Below, piece after piece: positions 10,490-23,004 of a stretch of DNA of 64,000 nucleotides. The DNA comes from Polytrichum commune. Lineage: Eukaryota; Streptophyta; Polytrichopsida; Polytrichales; Polytrichaceae. The notes below the pieces were generated by a model that saw only the letters and a program-made list of their open reading frames with translations, had not been told where the DNA came from and did not search any database. The translations under genes were made by a program, and so were the position numbers. The stretch is taken from contig OX485809.1 of assembly GCA_950295325.1 (NCBI GenBank), positions 36,335,081 through 36,399,080 on the forward strand, read 5' to 3'. Each line of letters starts with the position of its first letter. The first letter of the stretch is position 1.

Positions 10490-12002
10490 TGGGTTAGCCT
10501 CAAACCGGGTCGGGCGGCATGCATTGTAGCCAACCCGGCCCCGTTACCACGGTGTCAGAGGCCACCCCCCGGCTCAATCACGGCCGCCCGTATCGCCGTC
10601 GATCTAATGGCCGAGGGATAGGGGGCCCAAACCCTAACCCTCACTCCAATACCTCGCCTCTTCCGTCATCTCCTCCCTTTGCTGCCTTCGCCACCCCAAG
10701 CCCGTTGTGTGCTTCTCCATCGCCGCTCTGGTCCTCTCCTGCCGCTCTGAAGCCACATGTGCTCATGCTCCTGCTCCGCTCTCGCTCCCGGCACCTGCTC
10801 CTGCTCCGCTCCGTTCCTTGCACCTGCTCCGCTCTTGAGTCCTTGTAGTTGCCGCTCCCGCTCCCTGCACGTGCTCCGCTCTGTGCACCTGCACCCAACT
10901 GGCAACTGCACATGGTTCCTTCCCCGCGCCGTATTTGTTGATGTGGCCGACCCTTGTTGCTCCATCCCCGCTGCTTCATCCCCGGTGCTCCATCCCCGCT
11001 CCTTGGCGCTCCTTCCCCGCTCTGTGTTTCTTCATCCCCCTCTGTGTTTCTGCATCCCCGCTGCTCCATCCTCAGTGCCTCACATGTCATCTTCACTTTG
11101 TATTTGGTAGTTGAACCCTTTAGATCTCTTGGAGTTATGGGTATGTAGGTTGGTTGGTGATTGTGTGGCGGTGGCTGCACTTACAAAATCTACAGTTTAT
11201 TGCTTGAATGAATGTTCAAATTTAAACCTCCATGGCCATTTTGAATCCGCAAGGCAAACTCCCAACCATCACCCCATTTCAATTTTTTTTTCCTTTCCTC
11301 ATTTTTTGTCTTGGACTTTGTGTCTTGCATTTCAAGTTCTAATGGCCCCTTCTCATGTGTTCTTAGGTGGAGGATGTTGCAGATTGCTTAGGGCATCGCC
11401 ACCGTGGGCACCAACGGTCCCCAACACGGCCCGGGCCAACAAAAAGTCCCCACCGTCCTATGGTCTGCCGGGTGTCTAGGTTTCTGCAGGTGGGCACTTT
11501 TTGTTTAACTTTGGCTTGTTTCTGAGCCGAGCCACGCCACGCCGCTCCCGCTCCAACTCCTTCTCTTTCTCCGTCTTTTTTTTCCTTTATTTCTGCTCAT
11601 TGGGGTTTAGACAAGGGTTATGGGACATGTTCTTATGGCCCTCTCCTTGTATTTGAGGAGGAATACCTCACATGTATAGGCTGTAGCCATATTTTTTAGC
11701 ATTCTTCCCATTGGCAACCGCCCTCTTTGTGGTCTTCGGACCTCTTACCCTTTTCCAATGTTTTGGTGAGGTTTTTGTGGGTTCTCTCATTGCTGAAGTG
11801 GTGTTTCATCCTTGTTAGGACGCATCCTTTGCTAGTTTTTGGCTCCCCTTCGCCGCATGTATTTGTGATTGCAACCTTAAGTGCTTTAAATCCTTGCTGG
11901 TTGGTTTTTTAGGTGGTCTTGTTTGTAGTTTGAAGTTGTTAGGTCGTTGGGTGCCTTCTTTTTGTTATTTTCTTCGTTTTGGCCATAGTTGTGACCATAA
12001 CC
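10490..12002 (+). other. GC- and pyrimidine-rich leader of the hAT element
   Basis: Base composition changes abruptly from AT-rich to GC-rich at about 10490. The stretch 10660-11080 consists of CTGCTCCGCTC-like and CATCCCCGCTGCTC-like short repeats with strong strand asymmetry, giving long but meaningless open frames on both strands. It leads into the hAT transposase and probably belongs to the same element as promoter and leader. At 11388-11420 a sequence beginning TTA/GGGCATCGCCACCGTGG looks like one end of a PIF/Harbinger element; no matching second end was found. The outer ends of the hAT element were not located. Confidence 0.4.
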
Positions 12003-14365
12003 ATGGCTCCACCTCTTGCCCCTCCAAAAGGTTTCAAATTTAGAAGATTTTTCTCTAGGCCCGATCCCAATGGCGCTAGTAGTAGTCATGTGCCCCCCTC
12101 TGATGTTGATATCCTGACCCTTGATGATGGTGATGTGCAACCAGCAACTCCGTTGGTAGAGTCTAGTGTAAAAAAAAGACGTATGACAAGACTCGTCAAT
12201 TCCAACTCCTATGGTTGCCAATTTTCCCTTGGGCGGAACCCATCTACAAAGGTGATGAGGTCACAAAGGTAATTTGCAAAGTCTGCTCTAAAATCCGAAG
12301 GAAGTCTATAATTTTGTGTGCTAAGAGCGATAATCTTTGGAAGCATCAAGGGAGGAAAACCGCTAAGGGTCCTGGTCATGGGGTTGTTGTAGGGGAGAAG
12401 TACATGGATTTTAACTCTATCCATTTAAAAAATGAAAGACTGTTTGCAGCCATCCCCACAGATAGTATTGCGGCCCAAGTGGTAGAGAACACGGTTAGAG
12501 ATAGGAAGAAGAAATAGATACAGTTTGCTACCCTCTTACACTTGCTCCAGAGAGGTAGACCTATCACAAACTATGAGCAAATGTACGTCTTGTTTGAAAT
12601 CCTCAAATTAAAGAACAATCCACACCACCACTGGAGTGACAATAGTGGGTGGGCAATGATAGAGGCGATAGAGCGTGTTGTGCTGAAGAGAACAAAGGAG
12701 GTTATGCAGGTTGTTAACTTCTTTAGTTTGTCTTGTGATGAGGTTACTTCTGTGGACTGTCAGTCATGTATTAGTGTCCATGGTTATGTTGTGATAGATT
12801 GGAAGCGAACCCCTGTACTCCTTACCTTAGAGAAAGTTATTGAAGGAGGGACAGCAGATAATCTCACTGCTGTCATTGTCAATGCTGCTCGCGCTTATGG
12901 AGGTCTAACCGAGCAAAAGATTAGGGAAAGGTTGATCACATTTGGGGCAGATGGGGTTTCTACATTTCAAGATGCTAAATCCGGTGTCATTGTACAACTT
13001 ATCAACAAGCACGCTCCTTTCATGGTGGGTGTCCATTGCATGGCACACCGCACGAATCTTGTTGTCCAAACCCTATCCGAGTTTGAGGTGGTGAAACATG
13101 TAGAAGATCTTTTGGCAACGCTATACTCTTACTTCAGTTCCTCTCCCAAACGCAATCTTGAGTTCCAGAAACTAGCAGCTTGCTTGGAATCCAAAGGCAA
13201 CAAGATACTTAGGAACATCAAGACTCGTTGGATATCCATGCTTGGACCTGCAAGGAGGGTGCTTGAGGAATACAAACCCTTGGTGACGAAGATGGCAGTG
13301 GATGCGCCCAAGGAGCTTGCAACAGAGAAGAACCTTTCCATGCTCCTAGATTGGCAGAACATGCTCACCCTACCTTGCTTGATGCCCATGCTGCACTCTG
13401 TGAATTCCCTCATCAAGTTTGCACAAAGTCCAGCATGTTACATTGTTGATTTCATTTCTGCGGTCAAGATATGCCAGGGTGATCTATATCGACTTTATGT
13501 AGATCCAACCTTTGTTTTCCACGGAGAGGAGTTTAGCACATTTCAGTCACTAGCAGATGACACGTCCATGGTAATCGAACAAGATTGGTTGTTCTGCTAC
13601 AATCGTGAGGAAGACCACCTGGTTTTCAGGGTTGCAGGTGTGCCCCACATGGCAACCATGAGATCAGTAGCCTTCCTAGGGCAGTGGGAAGAGGTGAACA
13701 AGATTGACCGTGAGGTCATCCTTGGTGAAGTGCAGCGGCAATTAACCAGCGCAGCGAAACAACTTATAGAGGAGTTAGAGAAAATGTTCCCTCACCAAAA
13801 GGTGATGTGTACTTTGGGGATATGCTACCTCCAATATTGGCTGAATGATACATTCGAGGCTACATATCCTGGGCATATTGCAACACTGAAATCATTCTAT
13901 GGGACAACGAAGAAGTTGTGGGTACCTGTGGATGCTGAGACCAAAGATGCTGAGGAGTGGGTGCCTCCACCCCTTGGCATCCGCAACCTAGAGCTCCAAA
14001 GCTCCTTCTTCAAAATCACCATGATATCAAATGCCCAAGCTGCCATGGCCTTACCCATGACCGAAAACCCGATGTCCCGACTTTGGCGCAAGCTTTCTAG
14101 CAATGCCCTCATTTCAACGAAACTCTCCGAGTTCATGAAAGTCGTTGAGATTGCTCACGTTCAAGTGTTGGGTAGTGTGGAAGATGAGAGAACATTTAGC
14201 TCCTTGTCCTTCTTGAAGAGCAAGTTGAGGAACCGGCTTACAACCCACCTAGACTTGGTGGTCCGCATGTTTGCGCAAGACTTTTATACCTTGAACACTT
14301 TCCCTTACCAAACGGCCATAACAGATTGGAAAGCTCAGAAGGTTCGCTATGGAGGAGAAACTTAG
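12003..14365 (+). pseudogene. hAT-superfamily transposase with BED zinc finger (one frameshift, one stop)
   Basis: The product would be a cut-and-paste DNA transposase. The likely start is ATG 12003 in a strong context (AACCATGGCT). The frame (MAPPLAPPKGFKFRRFFSRP) runs to an A8 run at 12170-12177, where the reading must shift to continue as KTYDKTRQFQLLW. Next comes a BED-type finger (PWAEPIYKGDEVTKVICKVC, then NLWKHQGRKTA). A TAG at 12515-12517 interrupts the frame right after RDRKKK, and reading continues unbroken to 14365. The catalytic region includes LSCDEVTSVD and FGADGVSTFQDA, then HCMAHRTNLV. The C-terminus carries the hAT dimerisation region (VEDERTFSSLSFLKSKLRNR). Reconstructed length is about 787 codons, normal for the family. 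Only two lesions suggest recent inactivation; the A8 slip could also be an assembly error. Confidence 0.85.
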
Positions 14366-14700
14366 ATGAGTTCTAATGTATGTTGCTGGAAGTAGTTTCT
14401 AAATGCAATGGTAGTTGATGTATGCAAAGGTTAGGGGCATCTAGCAACAACAAAGTAGTGGCTTGGAAAATGAAGGACTAGTGCAGTGCTAGTTCTATGA
14501 GAGGTACCCAATGTACTAAACCCACACTCAATTTTTGGAACATGACGAGGGAGGGCATGAATTTATACCTCAAGATTGTGGTGTCTGGGTACTGCTTTGA
14601 AGCATGTGTGGCATGGTTGAGGGTGTAGGGTTGAAAAACCGGGGTTCAATTCCCCCGTGGAACAAATATTTTTTGTACATTGAATCTTAGATGTAGCCAA
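14366..14700 (+). repeat. tRNA-like (A/B-box) SINE-type sequence downstream of hAT
   Basis: Near 14604-14660 the sequence TGGCATGGTTGAGGG resembles a pol III A box. About 30 bp later CCGGGGTTCAATTCCCCC resembles a T-arm/B box, with the small stem GGTT-GAAA-AACC between them. No complete cloverleaf with an acceptor stem could be drawn, so a SINE head or tRNA relic is more likely than a working tRNA gene. Confidence 0.35.
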
Positions 14701-17383
14701 ATTTTGATGTACTTTGGGTTGTATTAGCCACATTTACATCAACAACGTAGGAAGTGGGGGCCATATTTCAACTCTACGTTGGCAAAACATAGCCACATAC
14801 ACTCGCCCCAAAAAAATTATATATCGCCACATACTCAAACCTTCTATGACATCTAGTCGCATTCGCCATATGTTAAGTCATCCCACGTGGCCAACTAGGG
14901 CTCCTTCAAGCCAACTCAAATTGCCAAAGAAGCTAGCCAATGGATGGGCCAAGAGCCAATGTAGAGACCCATTTCTTTTGAAAAAAAAAACACTGCATTG
15001 GAGGGGTTTTTTGTTTGAATGTTGATGAGGAGGGTAAGATGGTGTTATCAAATAGGGAGCCCAAATCTTGCAAACCAATATCCATGAAGAATGTAAAGGA
15101 TACTATATATATAATTTTTAAATATAATAAACATATCAAACTTCATACAATATTGGGATTGACTACAAGTAGCGGATGTTTGTGGATCATTTTGCCACCA
15201 ATATGGAACTTGGATAGGCTATTGGACATGTGTTCGTTCAACTTTGACGGACCTTCATCGAGATAGCCCCCTTACTTCGAGGCATATTTTTTGGCCACAA
15301 AATTGTGTGGATGTTCATGCATCAGAGGCTAGGCTTTTGGGCAATGGGGAGATTACAAGTTTGACGAGGATGACCATTACATTGGGCCTGCTAGTAAATG
15401 TCCCCACCGTCTTTTTGTGTTGCAGTGGATTGTCATGAAGGTTATATGCTCATATTGCGTCTTGGAGATGAGACATATGTTAAACTAGTTTGAGTGGCAA
15501 GAGCTTTGTCTTAGCCAAATTGTATAACTTCTATCCTCATTTTTAACAAATTCGGGTAGAGAACTACTAACCAACACACGTAATGAAGATGGGATCCACC
15601 ATTACAAACATTGAGATACAAATAATATTTTTTGTTGGAGGGTGGATTATGAACATAATCCAAACTGGATAGACATAAATTCCATATTTATAAAATGGAA
15701 ACCACGGAAGAATCATAATAGGTCATTATCCATCCCTCAAAAATACATAGCATTTGCAAAAGACAACCTTGCTTGCCTGGCCAGTAAATCAAGCCAATGA
15801 GAATTTGGTAGAAGTTGAGTTACTGGTTGTGAACAACCAACATTTTTGTTCTTGGTCTATTATTATAAATTTAGCATGTTTAATAGTAAAGTAGACTATT
15901 GGTAAATATATGTGCATTGTGCGTTAAAAACAATTGGCCTAGACTTTGGGTGACTTACAAATCCTACTGTGTTTGAGTTTGGATGAATATCCATATATAA
16001 TATTCAATAAATATATTATTTATTTTAATGTTTTGTTTGGGACGAAACTACTATGTTGCAATCAATATGCATTTATTAAATTATAGTTTTGTAGGATGAA
16101 GGATTTGGGATTTATTCTATATTCAATATGCATGTATTTCTTTGATTTTATGTTGAAGTAGGTTCAAGTGCTCTACCCAATGTGCTATATATTTGGTCAA
16201 CCATTAATTTTGGGCTATATATTTCTTGTCGATATACCATAGCATGTGTTTAGGGTGCCGTCATGTTATTGTCATCCATATATTAATTTGAGACAATGAA
16301 ACGTCTCAAATTACCTTATATAGTGTTATTTCCGTTGTTTTGCAATTGCATAGGTTTGTTATCTATGTGTCAACCATATGTACCATATGAATGTAGGATG
16401 TGCAAGACATATTCTAGGTGGACACATGTGCAATGTCCACCCATAGAGACTATAGATGCACAATAATGGTTATTATAAGTTGTAGTTGAAATAAAGATTG
16501 AAGACTAAAATATGTTTTCTTGAATTGGGCTTGAATCACATAAAATAATTCTTGATGAAATGCATAAAACTTCAAGCATCAAAATTGCTTGATATGTAAC
16601 TACGTACAAGAGGTTTGTTTGCTTCAATGGAGATAATACTTCATCATACCACACGTCTGGGGTTGACGGTAAGTTCAACAAATTTTTGGACATATTCTAC
16701 CGTGCCTACAACAATCTCCATGCTTTGAGGCATGGGAGGCAAAGAGGCAATCGAGATAACGGTTACCCTTGCCACCTTCTGAATACAAGAATTGCAAGCC
16801 CAAACCAACCGCCATCATGCCTTTGCAAGTCATTTGGTGCAAGGACATTGCCCTACCCCTAGAAAACCAACCAGCACCCCCCCCCAACTAATGCAAGAAA
16901 AGAGGTCCCACTTATTCATTACCAAAATGAAGATTCTTGTGCTCATTAAATGGTCATATAAGGTAGATGAGGCTAGTTCAGTTAGCTTCCTTAATCGAAT
17001 ATTTATTTTTGGCTCCTAATTGGCGGTATAGTCGCTTTAATTTGATGGGTGAGTAATACATGATGATTTAACTGCCACCTTGATGATATTTGGGTTAGTC
17101 ACCTTTGCAAAAGTCAAACTACACCCACCATCCTCCATAATGAAAATGCTATTCACCAAGCTAAACACACTTAATTTGTATGCCCGAGGTGGGCAAGTTA
17201 GGAGGTGGCATGTGGCTATGAGGTGCCGACCAACTTGTATTGTGGGTATTCTATAAATAATAATTTGGCAATATTTTATCTACATGTGACCACTTTAAAG
17301 ACATGGCACAACCAATATATAACATTAAACTTGGTTTTCATTGACAAATGACCCATGTAGAATCTACTAATGATGTTGTTCAC
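14701..17383. other. AT-rich intergenic DNA
   Basis: No gene or RNA recognised. Contains a C9 run at 16877-16885. Open frames here (for example 14714-15025 +, 16675-16887 -) have no recognisable domain. Confidence 0.5.
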
Positions 17384-17386
17384 TTA

Positions 17387-17812
17387 GGGCGTCCCCAGCA
17401 GCCTCGCCATGGGGCATGCCAACGCCAAAAATGGGGCATCCCGGGTTCTTAGGTGGCGGTACCGGCATAAATTGAGCCCCACCAATGTCCGGTCCGGCAT
17501 AATTTAGAACCGGCCCGGGTATAGTAAAGGCCTTCCAACGCCATAAATGGTTCATATGGCGACCCTCCTCCGGCCCGCCAAGAGATTACTTTAATATCAG
17601 ATACTCCGATATCCTACTTTATCCCATGTCAGATAATAGGTGTCGTTGTCTTATTGATTGCTTCCTAATTATACCGGGGGTATGCCTAGGCTTTGGTGGG
17701 CTCTGACTCGAGATGAGCTGCCCCGCCCAAGATGGAGGGCTCCCCAAACACCCTAAACACCATATAATATATTTTTTTGGCGGGTTGCTTTCTATCTCTC
17801 CTGGGGATGCCC
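17387..17812. mobile_element. PIF/Harbinger-type MITE with TTA target duplication
   Basis: The 5' end reads GGGCGTCCCCAGCAG and the 3' end is the reverse complement of GGGCATCCCCAGGAG (13 of 15 identical). Both are flanked by TTA (17384-17386 and 17813-17815). A TWA 3-bp target duplication with GGG-starting inverted ends is characteristic of PIF/Harbinger elements. At 426 bp with no transposase it is non-autonomous. The interior is GC-rich compared with the flanks. Confidence 0.85.
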
Positions 17813-18295
17813 TTACACAACATTGAACTTAAAGAGTTCTCCTCTATAACACCACATTTGGAAGTAAAAAATCTTTGATTTTGGAGCCTAGATCAGCACC
17901 TTCCTCAACTCCGATTTATGTGATTTCAAGTTCTTTGATCCGAATTCGCAATTACTAATCTACTCAAGCTTCTAATGCTCGAATCCATCGGTTGGATGAT
18001 TTCACAGAGCTGGAGGTGTCCACATTAGCCTCATCTACCTTAACTCCCCCCTCAAATCATTTTGACTACTGAACCTGGAATGATTATCATATTTTCAGCA
18101 TGCACCCAATCTCTTCTGGACACGTGTCTTTTGGGTATCCGTTTTTGGAGCCACATGAATCCACTTACCACTCAAATAATGTGACCTTATAAGGAAGGGA
18201 TGTCTATCTTAGTAATGAAGCCTTGATGACAATGGGCTTACTGTAGCTTTGTTCATAGTTGTCAGGCCAAAGCTGCTTTCGGCATCCTTCCTTTC

Positions 18296-18850
18296 TTCAA
18301 TGGCCACAGCTGTCCCTCGATTTTGAAAGGTAAGTTAAGTCACTCTTGCTTAGCTCCTCATCTCATTTCATTTTCACACTCAACACGGATCCTTGAGGAG
18401 GCGAAGGAGAAATTTGTAAGTTTGTGCTTTCGGCGTGTTTTTTCTGCAACATTGCCTTGTGTAAGTATGTGATCTCAGTTTAGCTTGGCACCCATTTGAT
18501 GATGAAGAGATCAGAGTTTGAAGTTATTCTTCAATCTGGCCTCAGCGGCGTGTGAGAATATTTTTGGATATAATTTAGTGAGTGAAATGTGATCATGGCC
18601 TCATGTTGTGAACGCCGTTGATGGAATTTTGTTTTTCTTTCACCATGGCCATGGCTGTTCCTAAACCCCTCAACGTTGTCTTTTTTTTCCAAATGGCCCT
18701 CTGATGTCCAGGGTCAAGACGGAAAGGAGGTGAAGGAGAAAATCGGGTGTGTCGGTTTGGCGTTTTCTTCAACATTGCCTTTTGCAGGTGAGTCAATGGC
18801 GCATTTATTGAGCTAGGTGCATTTGAAGATTGATAGGGCATAGTTGTAGG
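18296..18850 (+). repeat. imperfect duplication in the KDSB 5' leader
   Basis: Two stretches about 340 bp apart share ATGGCCACAGCTGTCCCT / ATGGCCATGGCTGTTCCT, then GGAGGCGAAGGAGAAA / GGAGGTGAAGGAGAAA, then GCAACATTGCCTTGTGTAAGT / TCAACATTGCCTTTTGCAGGT. Each copy begins with a short upstream ATG frame that ends in an early stop. The region may hold alternative first (UTR) exons of KDSB, since both GT- and AG-type boundaries are visible. Confidence 0.6.
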
Positions 18851-19428
18851 TCACTGTTTTTCTTTTGAATCTGGAGCTGGGCATATGGACAAATGTTTTC
18901 AGTTTTTGGGCAACTACTGATTATCCAATTGAAGTCTTTAAGGTTCTAGCGAATTCGTCTCTGGTGGAATTGAAATTTATTGTTCTGTGCAATTGAGAAG
19001 ATGACATGCATTCTTGAGAAGTACATTACATTGTTAAGTCCATGTGGGAGGCAATCCCTGGATAGGCCTCATCCCCAAGAAAAATGTGCTGTTGCTCACT
19101 GAGTTAAGGCTGAGTCCTGGATCTTGGAAACGCAGCTCTTTCATGCCATTTTACACCCTATAAACCCCAGTCAAGCCTCTGCTCAAAAGGGTGAGCTTCC
19201 CACTATGTTAACAATGTTATGTAGGTGTCAATAAGCTCAAGATTGCAATGTCTCTTGGTATTGGAAGCACGTGAGTTTTCTGAAATTAGTCCAGAAAGCA
19301 GCCATAAGTCCCAGTCTAAGAATTTTTGTAGGTGTTGAGAGGATTGGTTTGGGTGATTTTCTTTTTCATGTGGGATGAATGTATTGCTTATTGTGCGGAA
19401 TTGGCAGCCAAAGGCGAGCTGCAAAAGC

Positions 19429-22400
19429 ATGGTAGGGGAACAAGCCGGATCATGGTCACCATATTTGATGCATGCGGCGGTAGCCATTGGGGCCATCAGT
19501 GTTGCAGCCGCTGCAAATCACTACTGGCACTCGTGTGAAGGCGGACGGCGTCGTGTGGTGGGCATCATCCCAGCACGCTACAAGTCATCTCGCTTTGAAG
19601 GCAAGCCTCTGGCCCTCATTATGGGCAAACCCATGATCCAGGTTATTGCCCCTCTGACATTTTCTTCGTCTAATCACCCTGGCAATGCATTCTATTTTCA
19701 TTTCACTGAATGCCACCATAGACCTAAATCGCAAGGATTGTCATTTCAAGTTTAAGATTTGGAGTAGAGATGCAAAAAGAAGATTCTCTTACTCTTCAAA
19801 TGATTACTTAGGCCCTTCCAATTGCGATGTTCACTTTTGGACGTAGAATGGTGTCTATATTTAAATCATAGTCCAATCTCATCGTAACACTTTTTTTGGG
19901 GGTGTCCATTCTGACTACAAGCCTTTCCATATACCACTCAAGTATAGGCTTCCAGTTAAGAAGAGTGATCGCATTAGGCCCACGGACCTTAGTGAACTTT
20001 AGTGTTCAAAATTTCGTTGCTCATTGTAATGAACTGGGTTGAAGACAAGCAACTTTTAGGGAGAGACAGGAAATATTTCACTTGAAGTGAATCAAGGCAA
20101 GTGCTTCACCAAATCATGTTCTCTTTTTCCATTCAAATCATATTTTCAGAGTTGATTTCAGAATTGTGAGGAGTTTCTAATCAAATTTTGGATGTTACTT
20201 TTATCTCTTTGCATCCTTGAAGAGAGAGAAGAATGTCGGTCTTTGATTTACACCGAGTGGCAACGATATGCCATTTTTAATATTCTTTATATGCAATCAA
20301 CCTCCTCGGTCATATTGCAACAGATTGTTGTGGAGGACAGTCTGAATTGTCCTGGAGCTTATAAGGTTGCTGGTCTGAGTTCTTTGAAATTTGGGGTTCC
20401 AAAGGAAGTTTAGGATACAGGCAATGTGACCAAGCTAGTTTAAACAATCTCATTTTTTCTTTTATGTTGCAGCGAACATGGGAGCAAGCGATGAAGGCTA
20501 CTTCCCTCCAAGCAGTTGGTAAGTTCCCAAGTCTTGAAATGTGCTCTCTTCTGCTTGCTTCTGATCATAATTGTGCATGACATAAATTTAAGTTTATGGT
20601 CTTTGCAGTTTTGAATCATTGGAGCAAAGTTCAGACATTAATTTTGAATTTCAGGGGTATATAAGTCTCTAGAGAGACCTTAATGTGAAACATGTTTGTG
20701 CAGTGGTTGCCACTGATGATGAAAGAATCGCGGATTGCTGCAGTGAGTTTGGTGCCGAGGTGATTATGACATCAGAGACATGTCAAAATGGCACGTTTTT
20801 GCTTTTACCCCATTTGAACTCTGTTTGCAGAACTAGGACACAGTTACAGTTTCTTTGAATCTTGTATTATTATTAGTTGATGTGAGCTTGAGCTTTCTGT
20901 TCCAATGTCAAGATTACGATATTGAGGTTCAATATACTTGTATTATGTTTCTTCCCTTCAGCACGCTGACTACATTCTGTGTTGTTGTGCAGGGACGGAG
21001 AGATGCAATGAGGCTGTCGAAAGATTGAAAGGAAAGTTTGACTTAGTGGTCAATATACAAGGTGATGAACCACTGATTGACCCAGTCATTATTGATGGCA
21101 TCGTCCTTGCATTACAGGTATTTATTTGACTAGCTAATAAACCCATTAAAATCATTGATGGGTTACTGTACTTTGTAAATCAGATGTGATAAAAGCATTT
21201 GAACTGGATGCATCATGGAGTGTGGTAAAGTTTCAATTTGCATGTCTGAGGTGTTGAGACTCATGTGGCTTATGTATTTCAGAGAGCTCCGGATGCTGTG
21301 TACAGCACTGCAGTTACCACTTTGAAACCAGAGGATGCCAGTGATCCGAATAGGGTAAAGTGTATTGTTGACAAGAACGGATATGCCTTATATTTTTCGC
21401 GTGGCCTACTACCTTACAACAAGTAAGTTCTTAGCAGGCTCCAATGTCCTCTTAAAATAATGTTTTCGTGGAACCTTTTGGACCTCAGACCCGAGCATAT
21501 GAGGTCTGTGTCTTAAGTGGACACTTTTCTGAGATTGAAGCCTTCTTGTGAGAGATCTTCAACACTCTGTTTTTGAGGCACTTGCAAATGGGTGTGGAGG
21601 AGATAGCAAAAATCAGTACCAATTTGGAGTTCGTGGGAAATAGCTATGAATTTCGAAACATAAGATTCTTCTTCCCACTAATTAGCCATGTAGGTCCCCT
21701 ATGAAAATCACTTTTGTTGCTTAAAGTATGCTCCCTACCACACCCATGTTGAGCCACACATGTCACGTATTTTGGGCGCTCATTCACCCTAAATGGCCCA
21801 TATGAGAAACTTTGGAGTGACCACTTAATGATGTTGACCGCCACAATTCCACCTTGAAGTAGGTATTCCATTATCAGAGGTGTTGGATTGAAACATGTAT
21901 AACTAGTGTCAAAATAAAATATCACTCAAGATGACAAAGTCATTAGATTTTGAGTCCACTTTACTCATGCAGAAAGTCAAGATCTTGTCTAGCAGTTTCA
22001 AGCTAACGCTGTAGATACTCTTATCTATGTGCAGGAAAGCAACACCAAATTCAAAGTTTCCATATCTCCTGCACCTTGGCATACAGGTCTTACACTTGAC
22101 CTTACACAATTAAGTTAATACGCTTGCAATGTGATATTTAGAACCCTTTTCGAAGGTTGTGATGCCAAGTGCTGTTTTGCAAAGAAAATTCGTTTCCTGT
22201 GTTTGTAAGAGCATTTTTCTTGTGGGTTCACTAAGTGAAAACTATGTGTTACTGCAAGTCTTGCTATACTGATTGAACTACACAATGAATTTCAATCCTG
22301 TTAATGGCAAGGAAATCTCTTATTGGTTATATTTGGGGTTATGTTGGACAGTGTTATGATGCAAAATTTCTGAAAGTGTATGCGAGCATGCCATCGTCTC

Positions 22401-23004
22401 CGCTACAATTAGAAGAGGATTTAGAGCAGCTCAAAGTCCTCGAGAATGGTTACAAACTAAAGGTATTTAATCATAAATCTTTCTCTGTTGGTGTCCTAGT
22501 ATTCATCTTTGTCACCATGTCTTTCTCTAGCAATACTGAGTGGTCACCTATTCTAGAAATGAGATAACTTGGAAGACCTCACTTACAGTCAGGTATCAAG
22601 TTTTTGACACCAGACAGTATGACCTTGTATTTGTTCAAACGGCAATTTGCAAATTGAAGCAAGAATGTAAACTATGGCAAGCCCAATTCCCTAGATTATG
22701 AATCTTGTGTCAGAAAGACTTTAATATAACCTTTCAAGGACTCTTAGATGTACCCTTTGGGATGCAGGTCCATACTTCAATTCCAACCATGTCAATTTTA
22801 TGATGAGTTGAAGACCTCAAAGTAAGTTAACTGTTTGAAGTCTTGCTTTAGGTTTTGTACTGTTCTTGTAACTGACAATTCCGAGGAAATGTATGTATTT
22901 TGGATGTGCAGGTGATAAAGGTGGATCATGATGCACATGGTGTTGACTTACCCAGTGACATTGCAAAAATTGAAGCTGTAATGCATGCCCATAACCTCAC
23001 ATAG
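19429..23004 (+). CDS. KDSB: CMP-KDO synthetase (3-deoxy-manno-octulosonate cytidylyltransferase), 8 exons
   Basis: Activates KDO with CTP to CMP-KDO for rhamnogalacturonan II pectin synthesis. Exons: 19429-19641, 20473-20518, 20704-20790, 20993-21117, 21283-21422, 22035-22086, 22352-22462, 22912-23004. They join in frame to 288 residues, very close to the plant family length (~290). Residues 12-33 form a hydrophobic anchor; Arabidopsis KDSB is reported to be mitochondrially associated. Family motifs are [17 protein letters not shown] (45-61, nucleotide binding), [13 protein letters not shown] (87-99), NIQGDEPLI (136-144, with the acidic metal ligand), [15 protein letters not shown] and [10 protein letters not shown] (245-254). 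The start at 19429 has A at -3 and G at +4; an in-frame ATG at 19375 would add 18 unlikely residues. Intron 3 (20791-20992) starts with GC instead of GT; the other six are GT-AG. Confidence 0.95.
20791..20992 (+). other. GC-AG intron (KDSB intron 3)
   Basis: The exon ends AATG and the intron begins GCACGT, matching the donor consensus at +1, +3, +5 and +6. The acceptor is GTTGTTGTGCAG/GGACGG. Only this junction keeps the frame [11 protein letters not shown]. Using the GT six bases downstream breaks the frame with every nearby AG. Confidence 0.85.

Noticed and set aside
10519-11180. Several long overlapping open frames on both strands (up to 179 codons)
   Set aside because: Products are Cys/Ser/Pro- or Arg/Glu-rich translations of GC-rich simple repeats, and they overlap in all frames.
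19375-19428. Upstream in-frame ATG for KDSB
   Set aside because: It would add 18 non-conserved residues before the anchor; the ATG at 19429 has a better context and gives the family length.
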